A DNA stretch of 64,000 bases from Mesostigma viride. Lineage: Eukaryota; Streptophyta; Mesostigmatophyceae; Mesostigmatales; Mesostigmataceae. This document shows positions 8,748 through 19,099 of the stretch, piece by piece. Numbering within the stretch: position 1 is the stretch's first letter; each line of letters starts with the position of its first letter. Location of the stretch: assembly GCA_009746045.1 (NCBI GenBank), contig RPFO01000715.1, forward strand, positions 657,953 through 721,952. Reading direction: 5' to 3'. The notes beneath the pieces are model-generated. The model was not told the DNA's origin and made no database searches. It saw only the letters and a program-made list of their open reading frames with translations. Position numbers and translations under genes: made by a program.

Positions 8748-11700
8748 GTGCCGGCTGCCAGCAGAGCACACGGGAGCCCATCCCCTACAGTATCCCCTAC
8801 AGTATCCCCTACAGTATCCCCTACAGTATCCCCTACAGTATCCCCTACAGTATCCCCTACAGTATCCCCTACAGTATCCCGTGGGAGGGAAAGAGACACC
8901 AGGTGGTGTAGGCCGGGCGCGCCGAGACACGCCACACGCCGGCGGCCGCACACGTCCCATTCCCGCGTACATCATCATCCAACATGCCATCCGCTGCGGC
9001 ACGCACCCCACCCCTTGCGGAAGGGCAGCCGGCTGTTGTCGCAGCGCAGCAGTCCCAGCGGCGCGGGCAGGCCGTAGTCGGCAAAGTTGCTCCACACGTT
9101 GTTGCCCTTGCGGCCGTCACGGATCACCCGAATGTCGATGTCCGCGCCTAGCGTGTGCGCGCCGAAGTGCGCGGCCGCCACCAGCATGGACCCGGTGCCA
9201 CAGAAGGGGTCATACACCAGCGTGCTGGGACGCGCCAGCGCCTGCCAGCACACCGTGCATGGCGTGTGTAGGGGGGGGCGGGGGCGGGGTAGTAAACAGG
9301 ACAGACATGCACGTGAGGCCAACACCCAGTGGCACCAACAGGATCCTCGCTGCGCTCCACCGTGCATCGCGATACGGTCCGCCACCCAGTCATCCTTTTT
9401 GGTACGGTTCTTGCGTCATCGCCCGTCATGAAACTTACGCCAGGGGCCATGCGTGCATCACCCCCCCCACGCTCACTCCCTGCCAGTGTTCTGCCGTCAC
9501 GGGCATGGCGAACCATGGCGTGGCCTTGGGCAACTAGTCTAGACAAACACTGCTCTAGAATGCAGATTGCTGATCTGCTGCGCGGCAGGTCCTCCAAGCT
9601 TGGGCCAGCAAGGGATGCCGTGACGACTGGCAGGTCACGAGGACAGGGACATTGGGTCTACCCGGTAGGCATGATGCCACCCCATTGCCACGCTCCACCA
9701 CCATGCCACGCTCCACCCCCATGCCAGGCTCCACCCCCATGCCACGCTCCACCCCCATGCCACGCTCCACCCCCATGCCACGCTCCACCCCCATGCCACG
9801 CTCCAGCCCCATGCCACGCTCCACCCCCATGCCACGCTCCACCCCCATGCCACGCTCCACCCCCATGCCACGCTCCACCCCCATGCCACGCTCCACCCCC
9901 ATGCCACGCTCCACCCCCATGCCACGCTCCACCCCCATGCCACGCTCCACGCCCATGCCACGCTCCACCCCCATGCCTCACATCCACACAGACACTGCGG
10001 CACAGGACAAACACCAGCGGGCGGTCCCTCGGTAACAACTACTTCCTGGTCCTGAGTGGGGCCAGCAGGTGGGCACGAGATCCGTGCCCAGTGGCGGTAG
10101 CATTACTACGCCCCGGTTCAGGTCAACAGCCCCATGGATTCCTGGATGTCAACCACTTGGCGCGCTTTCGGTGGCATATGGTTATAAAGCCAGCACAGCC
10201 TTCACAGCACTTGGCCATGTGGCATGGCCTCTCAACAGACACACACACGGGAAACGCACCCCGCGTCATTGTGCAAAACCTGGAAACCCACATCACCCCG
10301 TCCATTTGCTCAGTTCAGAAGCTTGACAGCACCCACCTGGTTTTCTTGCGATGCGCCGTGATGCGCGACCCACCTGGTTTGCAATGAGCAGCGACATCTC
10401 CGTATCCATCGACGTGGGCCCGATGTACTTGCGCCGGCTCAGCTCCAGCTTGTGGATGGCCGAGCGGTCACACACCGCCACCTCGCGCGCAAACAGCAGG
10501 CGGCTGGGCAGGCACTGCGGCAGGTGTTTGTCCCCGTTGGCCACGGGCCCGGTCTGGATGAGCCAGAAGCGGTGCTGTTGGTTGCTGCCGGATAGCACGA
10601 CGCGGCCCTTGAAGTCCACATACGCCAGACGCTGGATGTGGGCCGTCGACTCCTCGGCCGTCATCTTGCGGGAGAAGGCAAAGAAGTTCACCTGGGCGTG
10701 CAGTGACAGGGGGGTGAGGCAAAGGGGGGGGGGGGGACAGGTATGAGATGGGCGGTGATGCTGATGCGATGAGGACGTTCGTGTACGCTGAAACAGGAGG
10801 TCGAAGACCCGTGGCGCATGATGGTTCCCTTCACCACGCGTAAGCCCACCGTATTCTTTCGCTGCGGAAAGGCACGCTCGACGACTTTACGACAGCTGCG
10901 GCGAGACCAGTTCCGCAGCGGCCGCCTGGAAGCACCACGCAGCCCCTAAGCTGAAACATCCAGTGTGCGACGTATTCCACCCACGCATGAGCCCTGCCAA
11001 CCATACTGATGTAATGAACCGTACTTGAATAGCGAACCACGCTGATACAGTGAAGCGCCGACCAAGGTATAAGGGTCAGCAGAGGAGCCACGCTGCACTC
11101 GCACGTGCCTTGAACGTGGAGTCCTCCACCAGGTAGGGCTCCCTCCGCTCTAGCGGATACGCCTTGACCGCCGCCTCCAGCTCATCATGGTCCGACCCTG
11201 AACCCCACAGCTCAAACAGGCCGCGCAGAAGGATGCAGCGCGAGGCCACCTGGCGCGCCACATGCTCCGAGGGCAGCCGCAGGAACCTGCAAGGGGGGGG
11301 GCAGGGGGGGGGGCAGGGGGCAGGGGCAGGGCCAGGGGGCAGGGGCAGGGCCAGCACAGGCAGGAACGGCCTGGTGGGTTTACACCAGCGAGGGGAGGGA
11401 CGGCTCCAGATGTCTACAGCCTAGTGCCCACTTTAGCCGATTTGTATTTAAGGGTGCTTTACTCACTTCTAAAGAAACCGGTTGCGTACTCATATGCGGC
11501 CTTCTTCACGACTGGCATAACCGTTCTATGCCAACCCGGCTATTCCTCCATATGCGAAATTGCTTAGGGGTGGTGGGGTACCCCCTCCATCCCTGTGCCT
11601 TGCCCCTGGTCAACCTTCTTGTGTGTCACCTCATTCAGGAAGTTTTACAACGGTCTGTCCACGATTTCCATTGCCATAAAAACATTCAACCGTCAAACCT

Positions 11701-12116
11701 TTGGAACACTAGAGCATAATTAGGGTGAGTTTCGTTTGGTACGATGGACATAAGCGCGATGGGCGCGGACGCACGGAACCGGCTTCCCTGTCTACGGCAT
11801 CACATAGCAGGAAGAATAACCCCGTGTCGCAAGGAGATGGTAGGGATGAAGCCAATGTACGTTAACGAGTTTAAGTATGAGTTACGTAATGAGTTTAAAT
11901 GCCAGACAACGCACGTCCAAATCAACCTTCATCGGAAGCGAGCGCGGCGGAACGCGAGCCCCATGCGACGTACCACAAGGGCGACTCCTCATCAAAGCCA
12001 TCCGGCAGCTTCCATTCGATGTCGCCCTCACCGCATCCATACATTCTGGCCATGGACTCCACTTCAGGTTGCCGAAAGGCAAGATATCGGTGGTAGAAGA
12101 GGCACAAGTACCACAT
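7177..12116 (-). CDS. TRMT11: tRNA (guanine-10-N2)-methyltransferase, TRMT11/Trm11 catalytic subunit
   Basis: Five exons join in frame: 12116-11974, 11286-11109, 10691-10374, 9241-9012 and 8005-7177. They total 1698 nt (565 aa plus stop). The start MWYLCLFYHR and the SPLW-FLRLPSEHVA region match the N-terminal THUMP-containing part. SAM-binding motif I is YDPFCGTGSMLVAA (about residue 222). The catalytic motif is GDPPYGVR (about 297), followed by ADHI...APYLMEE and GGRLVYFLPV. In other eukaryotes the enzyme works with TRMT112 to make m2G10 in tRNA. It is longer than human TRMT11 (463 aa), mainly because of a Glu/Gly/Lys-rich insertion of ~60 residues in the last exon. The exon 2-3 join needs a GC-AG intron (donor GC at 11108). 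The exon 5 start could be 8009 instead of 8005, but only 8005 keeps the frame with the chosen donor. Introns 3 and 4 hold tandem repeats. Confidence 0.9.
8329..8745. repeat. (GGTC)n and (GGCT)n microsatellites in TRMT11 intron 4
   Basis: (GGTC)n runs from about 8329 to 8665 with a few GGTT/GCTT variants. A short GGGT transition follows, then (GGCT)n from about 8686 to 8745. The array lies wholly inside the intron between TRMT11 exons 4 and 5. Confidence 0.95.
8784..8880. repeat. 12-bp tandem repeat TATCCCCTACAG, ~8 copies
   Basis: Eight near-perfect copies of a 12-mer, also within TRMT11 intron 4 and ~40 bp after the (GGCT)n array. Because the unit is 12 bp, every frame gives a four-residue repeat. 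Confidence 0.95.
9689..9976. repeat. 18-bp minisatellite in TRMT11 intron 3, ~16 copies
   Basis: The unit is CATGCCACGCTCCACCCC with occasional substitutions, and the array lies between TRMT11 exons 3 and 4. The length is a multiple of three, so it gives open frames of six-residue repeats on both strands. These have no gene context and are not called as proteins. Confidence 0.95.
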
Positions 12117-13146
12117 TCTCGCACTCGAGGATGTAATTCTTACGCGGTTGTCCACAAAGCCTAAGTGTAACTAGCGATGCTAACAAAGTTTGCGAGGTCT
12201 ACGAATCATGCACAGCATTGAAGCTGCAGAGAATTAAGTGGGTGTGCATCTTTAGGTTTTTACAGTGATTTACACCGCAAAACTAGGAATTGCTCCCATG
12301 AATTCCTCATTACATGTTGTGGTTTTATCTTCAGCCAGCTTCAACATAGGCCTTGAAAGATTATCAAATGTTGTTACAATCGTGCTTTTGTAGCTGCAAT
12401 TATGCCAAAGACCCTAGCTGGCTCTGTGGAATGATTTCTTTGACGAGCAATTTCACTAGTAGCTTACTGCCAACATGCTTTATTAATTGCGGCCATTATT
12501 TTTCGCAACTGCGACTTCGGCTGGCTGGCTGCTAGCGACTGCATGGCGGCTCCGGAGTGCTGACTGCTGCCAACCGCTCGCCATGAAAGGGCTCAATACT
12601 GAGGACTCAGGAGTCAGGACTGCCAGTCGCAGTTTTTGTGAGTCTCGCAACACGTGGGCGATGCAAGCGGTTAGAGGACAACCACGGCCGGAAATATTTT
12701 GGAATTATTTAGCAATCTAGCTAGAAATCTATTCAGCTGTCCGTACCGGGAATGAGCCTGTGAGAATTTTGATGGCTATCGTCCATACGAAGCGTTTTAA
12801 CGATTCCAAGTTCCTGATTCCAAGTTTGACAGGCTTCCGGCCCACAGCAGGCAGATCTGACCCTCCCGGCCCGTCCCCGGCCCCTGCCACTTGAGAAGCC
12901 ACTGAAGCCAGTGATGAGTGAAGCCGGAAGCGAGTGCGTGCCTCTGCGGGAACGGCGCGAGGCCAGCGCGCACGGTGGCAGGCCGCGACAATAAATCGCC
13001 GCCGTGACCGCCATGCTCGTCCTCTCCCGGCCTAGCTACGTACGCACGTGAGCATTTTACGGGTTAAAGGGTAACCCACCTTGACGACTAGCTCGTCTTG
13101 GCCCCGTAAATAGACATTTACAACAGTTTTATTTTTAGAAGTCACC
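12117..13146. promoter_or_regulatory. Divergent intergenic region between TRMT11 and RPLP0
   Basis: A ~1.03-kb spacer with start codons facing away at both ends, so both promoters must lie in it. No TATA box stands out close to either start. The presumed RPLP0 leader runs up to CACCATGG, a strong initiation context. No other gene is supported. Confidence 0.5.
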
Positions 13147-15453
13147 ATGGCAGCTGAGAAGAAGGCTCAATACGCCAAGAAGGTGGAGTCCCTCCTCGCG
13201 GAGTACTCCACGGTAATTTGCTGATGCTAGTAGGGAATATGAATTGCATTCGGTCATAATTATTTGGAGGCACAGTATATCCTGTCAATCGAATGGTGAT
13301 CTCATGAGAATTCTGGTTTCAGAGAGTGATACCTTGCTGTGGCTGCCGTAGTCTTTCTGTCGCTAAATTGTATGATTTACTCAACGGCTCGAGGCCATGC
13401 TTAGGGGCATGCCGGTAGCAAACGAAGCCTTACAACATACCGCTTTTGCATGCGTGGTCTATTGGGGCTGTGTCCGTGTTGAGCAGGCTTTCCTTGTCCA
13501 CGCCGACCATGTCGGCTCGAAGCAGTTTCAGGACATCCGTACGGCCCTGCGCCCGGATTCCGTTATTCTGATGGGCAAGAACACGCTGATGAAGCGCTGC
13601 ATCAACAACTACATGGACAAGACCGGCAACCGCCTGTGGGAGTGCCTGCTGGACCTGCTGGTCGGCAACGTCGGTGTGGTGTTCACCAAGGCCGAGCTGA
13701 CGGCCGTGCGTGACGAGATTGAGAAGTTCAAGGTATGCTGGGCCCCTTGTTAGTTATGTGCGTGTATAGGCTTTTGTCAGTGACATGCAGGCAGCGAGCT
13801 GGCATTGCTGACTTGCATGGTGGGGGTACGGTGACAGGGGTGTGGATTCTATTCTTTCAGTGATGCAACGCCAGGCCATCGTGTTGGCCAGTTGGCATCG
13901 AAACGAAGCCTTTTGCCGCCCGTGCCTTGGCACAGCAGCAAATAGTCAAACATGATGCGGCAACCCCAGGAAGACACCAGTTGCAAGGGAGGGGGCGCGT
14001 GTTGCTGCTGTGCGGGTGGGGGTGCCAGCATCCCGTTCTGCTGTTCGTCTCCCCCTGAGCGTACTATGGCAGGGAGGCTGGTGGGGGGCCCTTGGGGCAA
14101 CAGGGATCCCTGCACAATGTTGGACAGCGTTGGACAACGTTGGCAAGGTCGCCCTGTAGAAGCTGGTACCCCGTGGTTGTGCCCGCAAGTGCTTGTGTAC
14201 TCCCTCTGGTACGTACTTGAACAGGCCTGCCGTGGGCGCAGCCATGTGGGAGCATGGACCCCTCTTGGGGATAGTGGTGGGTGTTCTATCCGGGTGTTGA
14301 AAGGTGTTGCGCGCGCCCTGCTTGCTGCCGCGTGTTGTCCTGCGGTGCCACGCCATCGCGCCTGTGTGCGCCTGCATGTGCCGGCTGGGACTTGCTTTCC
14401 TGTCATGGGCCGGCGATGAGAAGGGACAGAGTGCCTGTGGGGTCTTGCTGCTTGGACACCAGAGGCGCACTCTCGCATATGCGCTACCACCCTTGAGTGT
14501 GTGCTGCCCCACGCCCATGCGTGCTCGCCTTCGCGAGGAGTGGCGGCCACGGGCAGAGACCCTGCTGGTCTGGTCTCCTTGGGTTGCCCAGGGATCCTGA
14601 GGCGCCAGCTGTAGCATGCCGATACGCAGCGTGTGTGGCTCCTTGGCAGCACGGTGCTGGCTGTGTGTTTCCAGGTGTCCCTGTCAAGTCAGGGTGTGTG
14701 CGCCCGATTGCTCGTGTGCGCCTGTTCGCTCACGTGGTTCACCCGTGTGGGCTGCAAATGGTTGCGCCTGCTTGCTCTCTACCCCTTGCCCCTCGCCCCG
14801 CTGCCCTGCAGGTGGGTGCGCCCGCCAAGGCCGGTGTGGTGGCGCCCGTCGCCGTCACGGTGAAGGCCGGCAGCACCGGTCTGGACCCGGCCCAGACCCA
14901 GTTCTTCCAGGTGCTGAACATCGCGACCAAGATCAACAAGGGTACGGTCGAGATCATCCAGGACGTGCAGGTCGTGAACAAGGGCGACCGCGTGACCCAG
15001 TCGCAGGCCGCGCTGCTGGCCAAGCTGAACATCAAGCCGTTCACGTACGGCCTCATCATCACTCAGGTGATTGAGAGCGGCTCCGTGTTCGACCCCAAGG
15101 TGCTGCAGCTCACCGACGCCGACATCATTGCCGCCTTCGGCGCGGGTGTCGCGCAGGTGGCCTCGGTCTGCCTCGCGGTCGGCTACCCGACGCTGGCCTC
15201 GCTGCCCCACAGCATCATCAATGGCTACAAGAACGTGCTGTCCGTCTCGGTGGCCACCGACTACACCTTCCCCCTCGCTGCCAAGGTCAAGGACATCCTG
15301 TCCGACCCGACCAAGCTCGCCGCGCTGGCCGCTGCTGCCTCCGCCCCCGCCGCCGCCCCCGCTGCCGGCGGCAAGGCTGCGGCCGCGGTTGCCGCCGCGC
15401 CAGAGCCCGAGCCCGAGGAGGAGGCTGGTATGGCGTTTGACCTGTTCGATTAA
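13147..15453 (+). CDS. RPLP0: 60S acidic ribosomal protein P0 (uL10)
   Basis: Three exons: 13147-13212, 13487-13732 and 14812-15453 (954 nt, 317 aa plus stop). Both introns are GT-AG and phase 0. The protein opens [20 protein letters not shown]. It contains [24 protein letters not shown] and GNVGVVFTK (the uL10 rRNA-binding domain), then [18 protein letters not shown], the IKPFTYGL segment and [17 protein letters not shown]. It ends with an Ala/Pro hinge and the acidic tail [14 protein letters not shown] that recruits elongation factors to the ribosomal stalk. Length is normal for the family. The initiation context CACCATGG supports the start. Intron 2 is 1079 nt and could host a snoRNA, but none could be identified by eye. 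Confidence 0.97.
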
Positions 15454-15909
15454 GGTGGCCGTGGTGATGCCCAGCTTGGAGACCCGCAGGAGTGGGGTTG
15501 TGCCTAGAGACGGCATGCAGGCGGATGGTAGCACGGCTGCTGCGTGCTGACTTGGCAAGGACGGAAATTCTATTTCCTAGATTGGTAGGAATAGGGTGAA
15601 ACCTTTTGGATAGCTGTAGTAGGAGTTCCATGGGAACCCTGCTGGTATTTTATTGAAATAGCATTAATAAAAAGCTATTGTGCACATGCTGTTGCACACC
15701 TTGCTTGCGAAGTTGCATGTCCAAATGGATCCGTCCATGGTCGTTTTATTGTGATATCTTGTTGTTCAGATCCAGCCCTGGTCAACCTGTTTTACGTTTT
15801 GGTACCTTTGGTATCGAGTGGACATGTGTGTAGTACTCCTACGCACCATGAGCTCATCTGGCGTGCCCATGCGCTACGAGCAAGTACTTACTTCTTGGAG
15901 CTCACCTAG
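15454..15909. other. RPLP0 3' UTR and downstream spacer
   Basis: Sequence after the RPLP0 stop. No TGTAA is seen near the stop, although AATAAA occurs at about 15667. The rest up to the first A repeat shows no gene. Confidence 0.4.
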
Positions 15910-16124
15910 TCGGGGTAAAATTGGCTCCAGAGTTCTCAATTCTCAAATTCTCAGAGGGCGGGGGCCGAGATTAATTAAGAGGTACCTTGAAATTAAATAA
16001 GAGGCATAACTCTATCGAGATATATGTTCGGACGCGAATTTCTATTGGCGTGAATTTGTATTATTGTACGAAAACATGTCAAGGGTGACGGAAAGAAGGA
16101 CTTATGTTCCAATTCAATTCAATT
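15910..16124 (+). repeat. Dispersed repeat A, copy 1
   Basis: It runs from GTCGGGGTAAAATTGGCTCC through GAGATTAATTAAGAGGTACC and GTTCGGACGCGAATTTC to TTATGTTCCAATTCAATTC. Near-identical copies are inverted at 18661-18860 and 21344-21540 and direct at 22062-22256. The first half is homologous to the start of repeat B, so A and B probably represent two end types of one family. Non-coding. Confidence 0.75.
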
Positions 16125-16175
16125 TTACCCCGACTACTGTACAATTTTACCCCGACTACTGTCCAATTTTACCCC
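16125..16175. repeat. Short tandem CAATTTTACCCCGACTACTG units
   Basis: Two and a half units of ~22 bp sit between an A and a B copy. Similar pairs occur at 18966-19010, and single copies occur at other A/B junctions (18843, 21527, 22047, 27765). Confidence 0.7.
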
Positions 16176-16697
16176 GACTCCCACGAGTCCGGTTCTCAAA
16201 TTGTCAAGTTCTCGGAGGGCGCCGCCCGAGATTAAATAAGAGGTACCTTGAAATTAAATAAGAGGCATGCCTCTATCCAGATATATTTTTGGAGGCGAGT
16301 TTCTATTGGCGTTAAGTTGTAGTATAGTACGACAACGTGTCAGACCGTATAATTTATTCCGACTTCTACATTCAGTTCACCGCTTGGTCAAAAAAGGATC
16401 ACTTATATCAAGGAAACAACAAAAATCACTTATATATCCTACTTCTCCGTAAAATCTCATCAACCGGGTTTCGAAACAACCCACGCCAGCCGTAGATGCA
16501 GATCCAACGGAGCAAACAACGTCAAGACCGACGCGGCGCCAAATAGTCGCCACGGTTCCTTTTCTGCGAGCCATTTTACAACGTACGTCGCGCCGCGTCG
16601 TGTACCCAGGCCCTTTTCTGAACGTGAGATCCAAAATCCGCTTGCCAGACCGGGAACTCCGTCCAATACCGTCGTGCATTGAATTGAATTGGAACAT
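16176..16697 (+). repeat. Dispersed repeat B, copy 1
   Basis: It runs from CCCACGAGTCCGGTTCTCAA through GGCGCCGCCCGAGATTAAA, GCATGCCTCTATCCAGATAT and the GACGCGGCGCCAAATAG block to ATTGAATTGAATTGGAACAT. Further copies are 18975-19099 plus 20917-21343 (split by the ORF1-only element), 21541-22060 (inverted) and 22257-22398 plus 27397-27775 (inverted, split by the Penelope-like element). Confidence 0.75.
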
Positions 16698-18080
16698 TCG
16701 GGGTTCTTTGAACGGAGTTTCTTCTATACGTGAATGCGGGAACAAGAGGCCGCTGGATGAGCGGCTTATAGGTCGCAGTGTTTACTCGTAGCTGTTTGGC
16801 TAGAGCTTTTGTGATTAGTAGATGCAATATAGTGCATGGTTGAAAAATGAATTAAATAAAATGTGCGTTCCGCGCTTGGGTTGATTATACCCGGGCGGAA
16901 CGGGGCGTGAGGTGCAGTGCCCCTGAAAAGAACAACCTACGCATTATTTAATACTAGCCGTGCAGATTCGGGATATTCTACCCCCGGTCTGTACGGTTAG
17001 CGTCTTACTAGCATCCACTAAACATAAGGGTTTAATGACGTCAGTTAGCTAGGGATAAGGGAGGTTTTGCGACTAAAAGCCGCTCTGGCTGGTTTTGTCG
17101 GCCTCTTTCTTTGCTCGTTGTCGTTGCGGCGGCAGCCGCAGCTATGGGTGCTGCGGAGCAAAATCCCAAAAGCACTGGTTGCACTGGCCACTTGGCCAGT
17201 GGTGAGACTTCCAGTTGTTAACCGGCCAGGCGTAGTTCCTCGCCCGGTTAACTAAAAGAAAAGAAAAAGATTACCTCCGGTCCGCACCTTTTCCCCAGCT
17301 TGGGGTCTTTGGTGGGCCGGATGCCGTGACAGGTGCTCAACTGTCGCTTGGTCGGCCCAGTGCGCGAGCTGGTGCTCCGTACCTGGGGATGCTTGCACCC
17401 CGGGTTGGAGCCGGATGGCTGGCACTGGCGACCCGTGTCTCGGTCCGCGGCCTGCGGCTTTTTCTTCGGAAATTGCTGCTGGCCAGCAAACTTTGCAATT
17501 GCCTTCCGCCGAGGGGGGGTGGTTGGGGCTGGGGACGGCGATGGGAAAAGCGTCTAAGCTAGAAATTTTTTCCCCACGCATAGAAACCTCGGGGGGGAAT
17601 GCGGTCTTGGCTGAACGGACTCTCGTTCAGCCAGGTGCCTGGGGCTGTGGCCTCGGGCATCCGGGCTGGCGGGGCCTGGGCTAGGTCCACGTTTTTTCTC
17701 GAAGCACCCCGGGTCTATGGGGAGACGGCCATAGCGGTACCGACTCGGGGCCCCGAGAGGGGTCATGATAGGCTGGCCGTGCGCAATCGCAGTGCAAATG
17801 CGCTGGGCCTTTTTGGGCCTGGCCATGCATCCACAGCCGCCGGGCACACGCCTCCCGATGTGGGGGGGCTCCCGTTTTGCGGCAGGGCGGTCACTTGTGA
17901 CAACGAGCAAGGTGGAGTGCGGCTTCAAGGGAAAGCCAGGGCGGGGGTGATTGGGCAACGTACTTCATGAAGGGCCTTGAACGGCGTGCCTCCGGGCATG
18001 TCAATTAGTGTCACATGTATGCTTCCACTTATTGTTTTAATGAAGATGCTGGTTTTTGTGGGAGCTACGTGGGACATGAA
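16698..18080. mobile_element. Unclassified repeat element C-X-E, long form
   Basis: A 419-bp left part (16698-17116) and a 128-bp right part (17953-18080) flank an 836-bp unique middle. The same left and right parts recur immediately downstream as a 580-bp copy. The middle contains an open minus-strand stretch (about 17581-17252) with no recognised domain. No TIRs or LTRs were found. The class is unknown. Confidence 0.6.
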
Positions 18081-18660
18081 TCGGGGTTCTTTGAACGGAG
18101 TTTCTTCTATACGTGAATGCGGGAACAAGAGGCCGCTGGATGAGCGGCTTATAGGTCGCAGTGTTTACTCGTAGCTGTTTGGCTAGAGCTTTTGTGATTA
18201 GTAGATGCAATATAGTGCATGGTTGAAAAATGAATTAAATAAAATGTGCGTTCCGCGCTTGGGTTGATTATACCCGGGCGGAACGGGGCGTGAGGTGCAG
18301 TGCCCCTGAAAAGAACAACCTACGCATTATTTAATACTAGCCGTGCAGATTCGGGATATTCTACCCCCGGTCTGTACGGTTAGCGTCTTACTAGCATCCA
18401 CTAAACATAAGGGTTTAATGACGTCAGTTAGCTAGGGATAAGGGAGGTTTTGCGACTAAAAGCCGCTCTGGCTGGTTTTGTCGGCCTCTTTCTTTGCTCC
18501 CCACCCACCCACCCTTGTCTTGGTTGCCTCTAGGGCAACGTACTTCATGAAGGGCCTTGAACGGCGTGCCTCCGGGCATGTCAATTAGTGTCACATGTAT
18601 GCTTCCACTTATTGTTTTAATGAAGATGCTGGTTTTTGTGGGAGCTACGTGGGACATGAA
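18081..18660. mobile_element. Unclassified repeat element C-X-E, internally deleted form
   Basis: The left part 18081-18499 and right part 18533-18660 are essentially identical to those of the copy at 16698-18080. The middle is reduced to 33 bp (CCCACCCACCCACCC followed by TTGTCTTGGTTGCC). It lies in direct tandem with the long form. Confidence 0.7.
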
Positions 18661-18860
18661 AAGTCCTTCTTTCCGTCACCCTTGACATGTTTTCGTACAA
18701 TACTACAAATTCACGCCAATAGAAATTCGCGTCCGAACATATATCTCGATAGAGCAATGCCTCTTATTTAATTTCAAGGTACCTCTTAATTAATCTCGGC
18801 CTCCGCCCTGTGAGAATTTGAGAATTGAGAACTCTGGAGCCAATTTTACCCCGACTACTA
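18661..18860 (-). repeat. Dispersed repeat A, copy 2 (inverted)
   Basis: It abuts the right end of the C-X-E element and runs from AAGTCCTTCTTTCCGTCACC to GAGCCAATTTTACCCCGAC. It is followed by ~105 bp of unrelated sequence and then a B copy. Confidence 0.7.
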
Positions 18861-19099
18861 AGGTTGCTGCTTCCTGTGTCCAGACTGGCAGTCTGGCACA
18901 GGGGCTGGAGCCAAGATGAGTTGAGAGTTGAGTTGAGTTTATTCCCGCGCCGGTGTACCGACAGGGACATTGCAATTTTACCCCGACTACTGTACAATTT
19001 TACCCCGACTCCCACGAGTCCGGTTCTCAAATTCTCAAGTTCTCGGAGGGCGCCGCCCGAGATTAAATAAGAGGTACCTTGAAATTAAATAAGAGGCAT

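Noticed and set aside
8102-8953. Frames of SVGR/TDRP and TVSP/DTVG repeats
   Set aside because: They come from intronic GGTC, GGCT and 12-bp repeats inside TRMT11.
9329-10387. 352-codon frame with CHAPP repeats and other 18-bp repeat frames
   Set aside because: It is antisense to TRMT11, covers intron 3 and its minisatellite, and has no homology.
13849-14652. Minus-strand frames of 267 and 223 codons in RPLP0 intron 2
   Set aside because: They are GC-rich chance frames with no recognisable domain, antisense to a clear intron.
14779-15558. 259-codon minus-strand frame
   Set aside because: It is the antisense shadow of RPLP0 exon 3.
16377-16745. ~122-codon frame repeated at 21025 and 21544
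   Set aside because: It lies within repeat B. It recurs because the DNA repeats, and there is no domain or start context.
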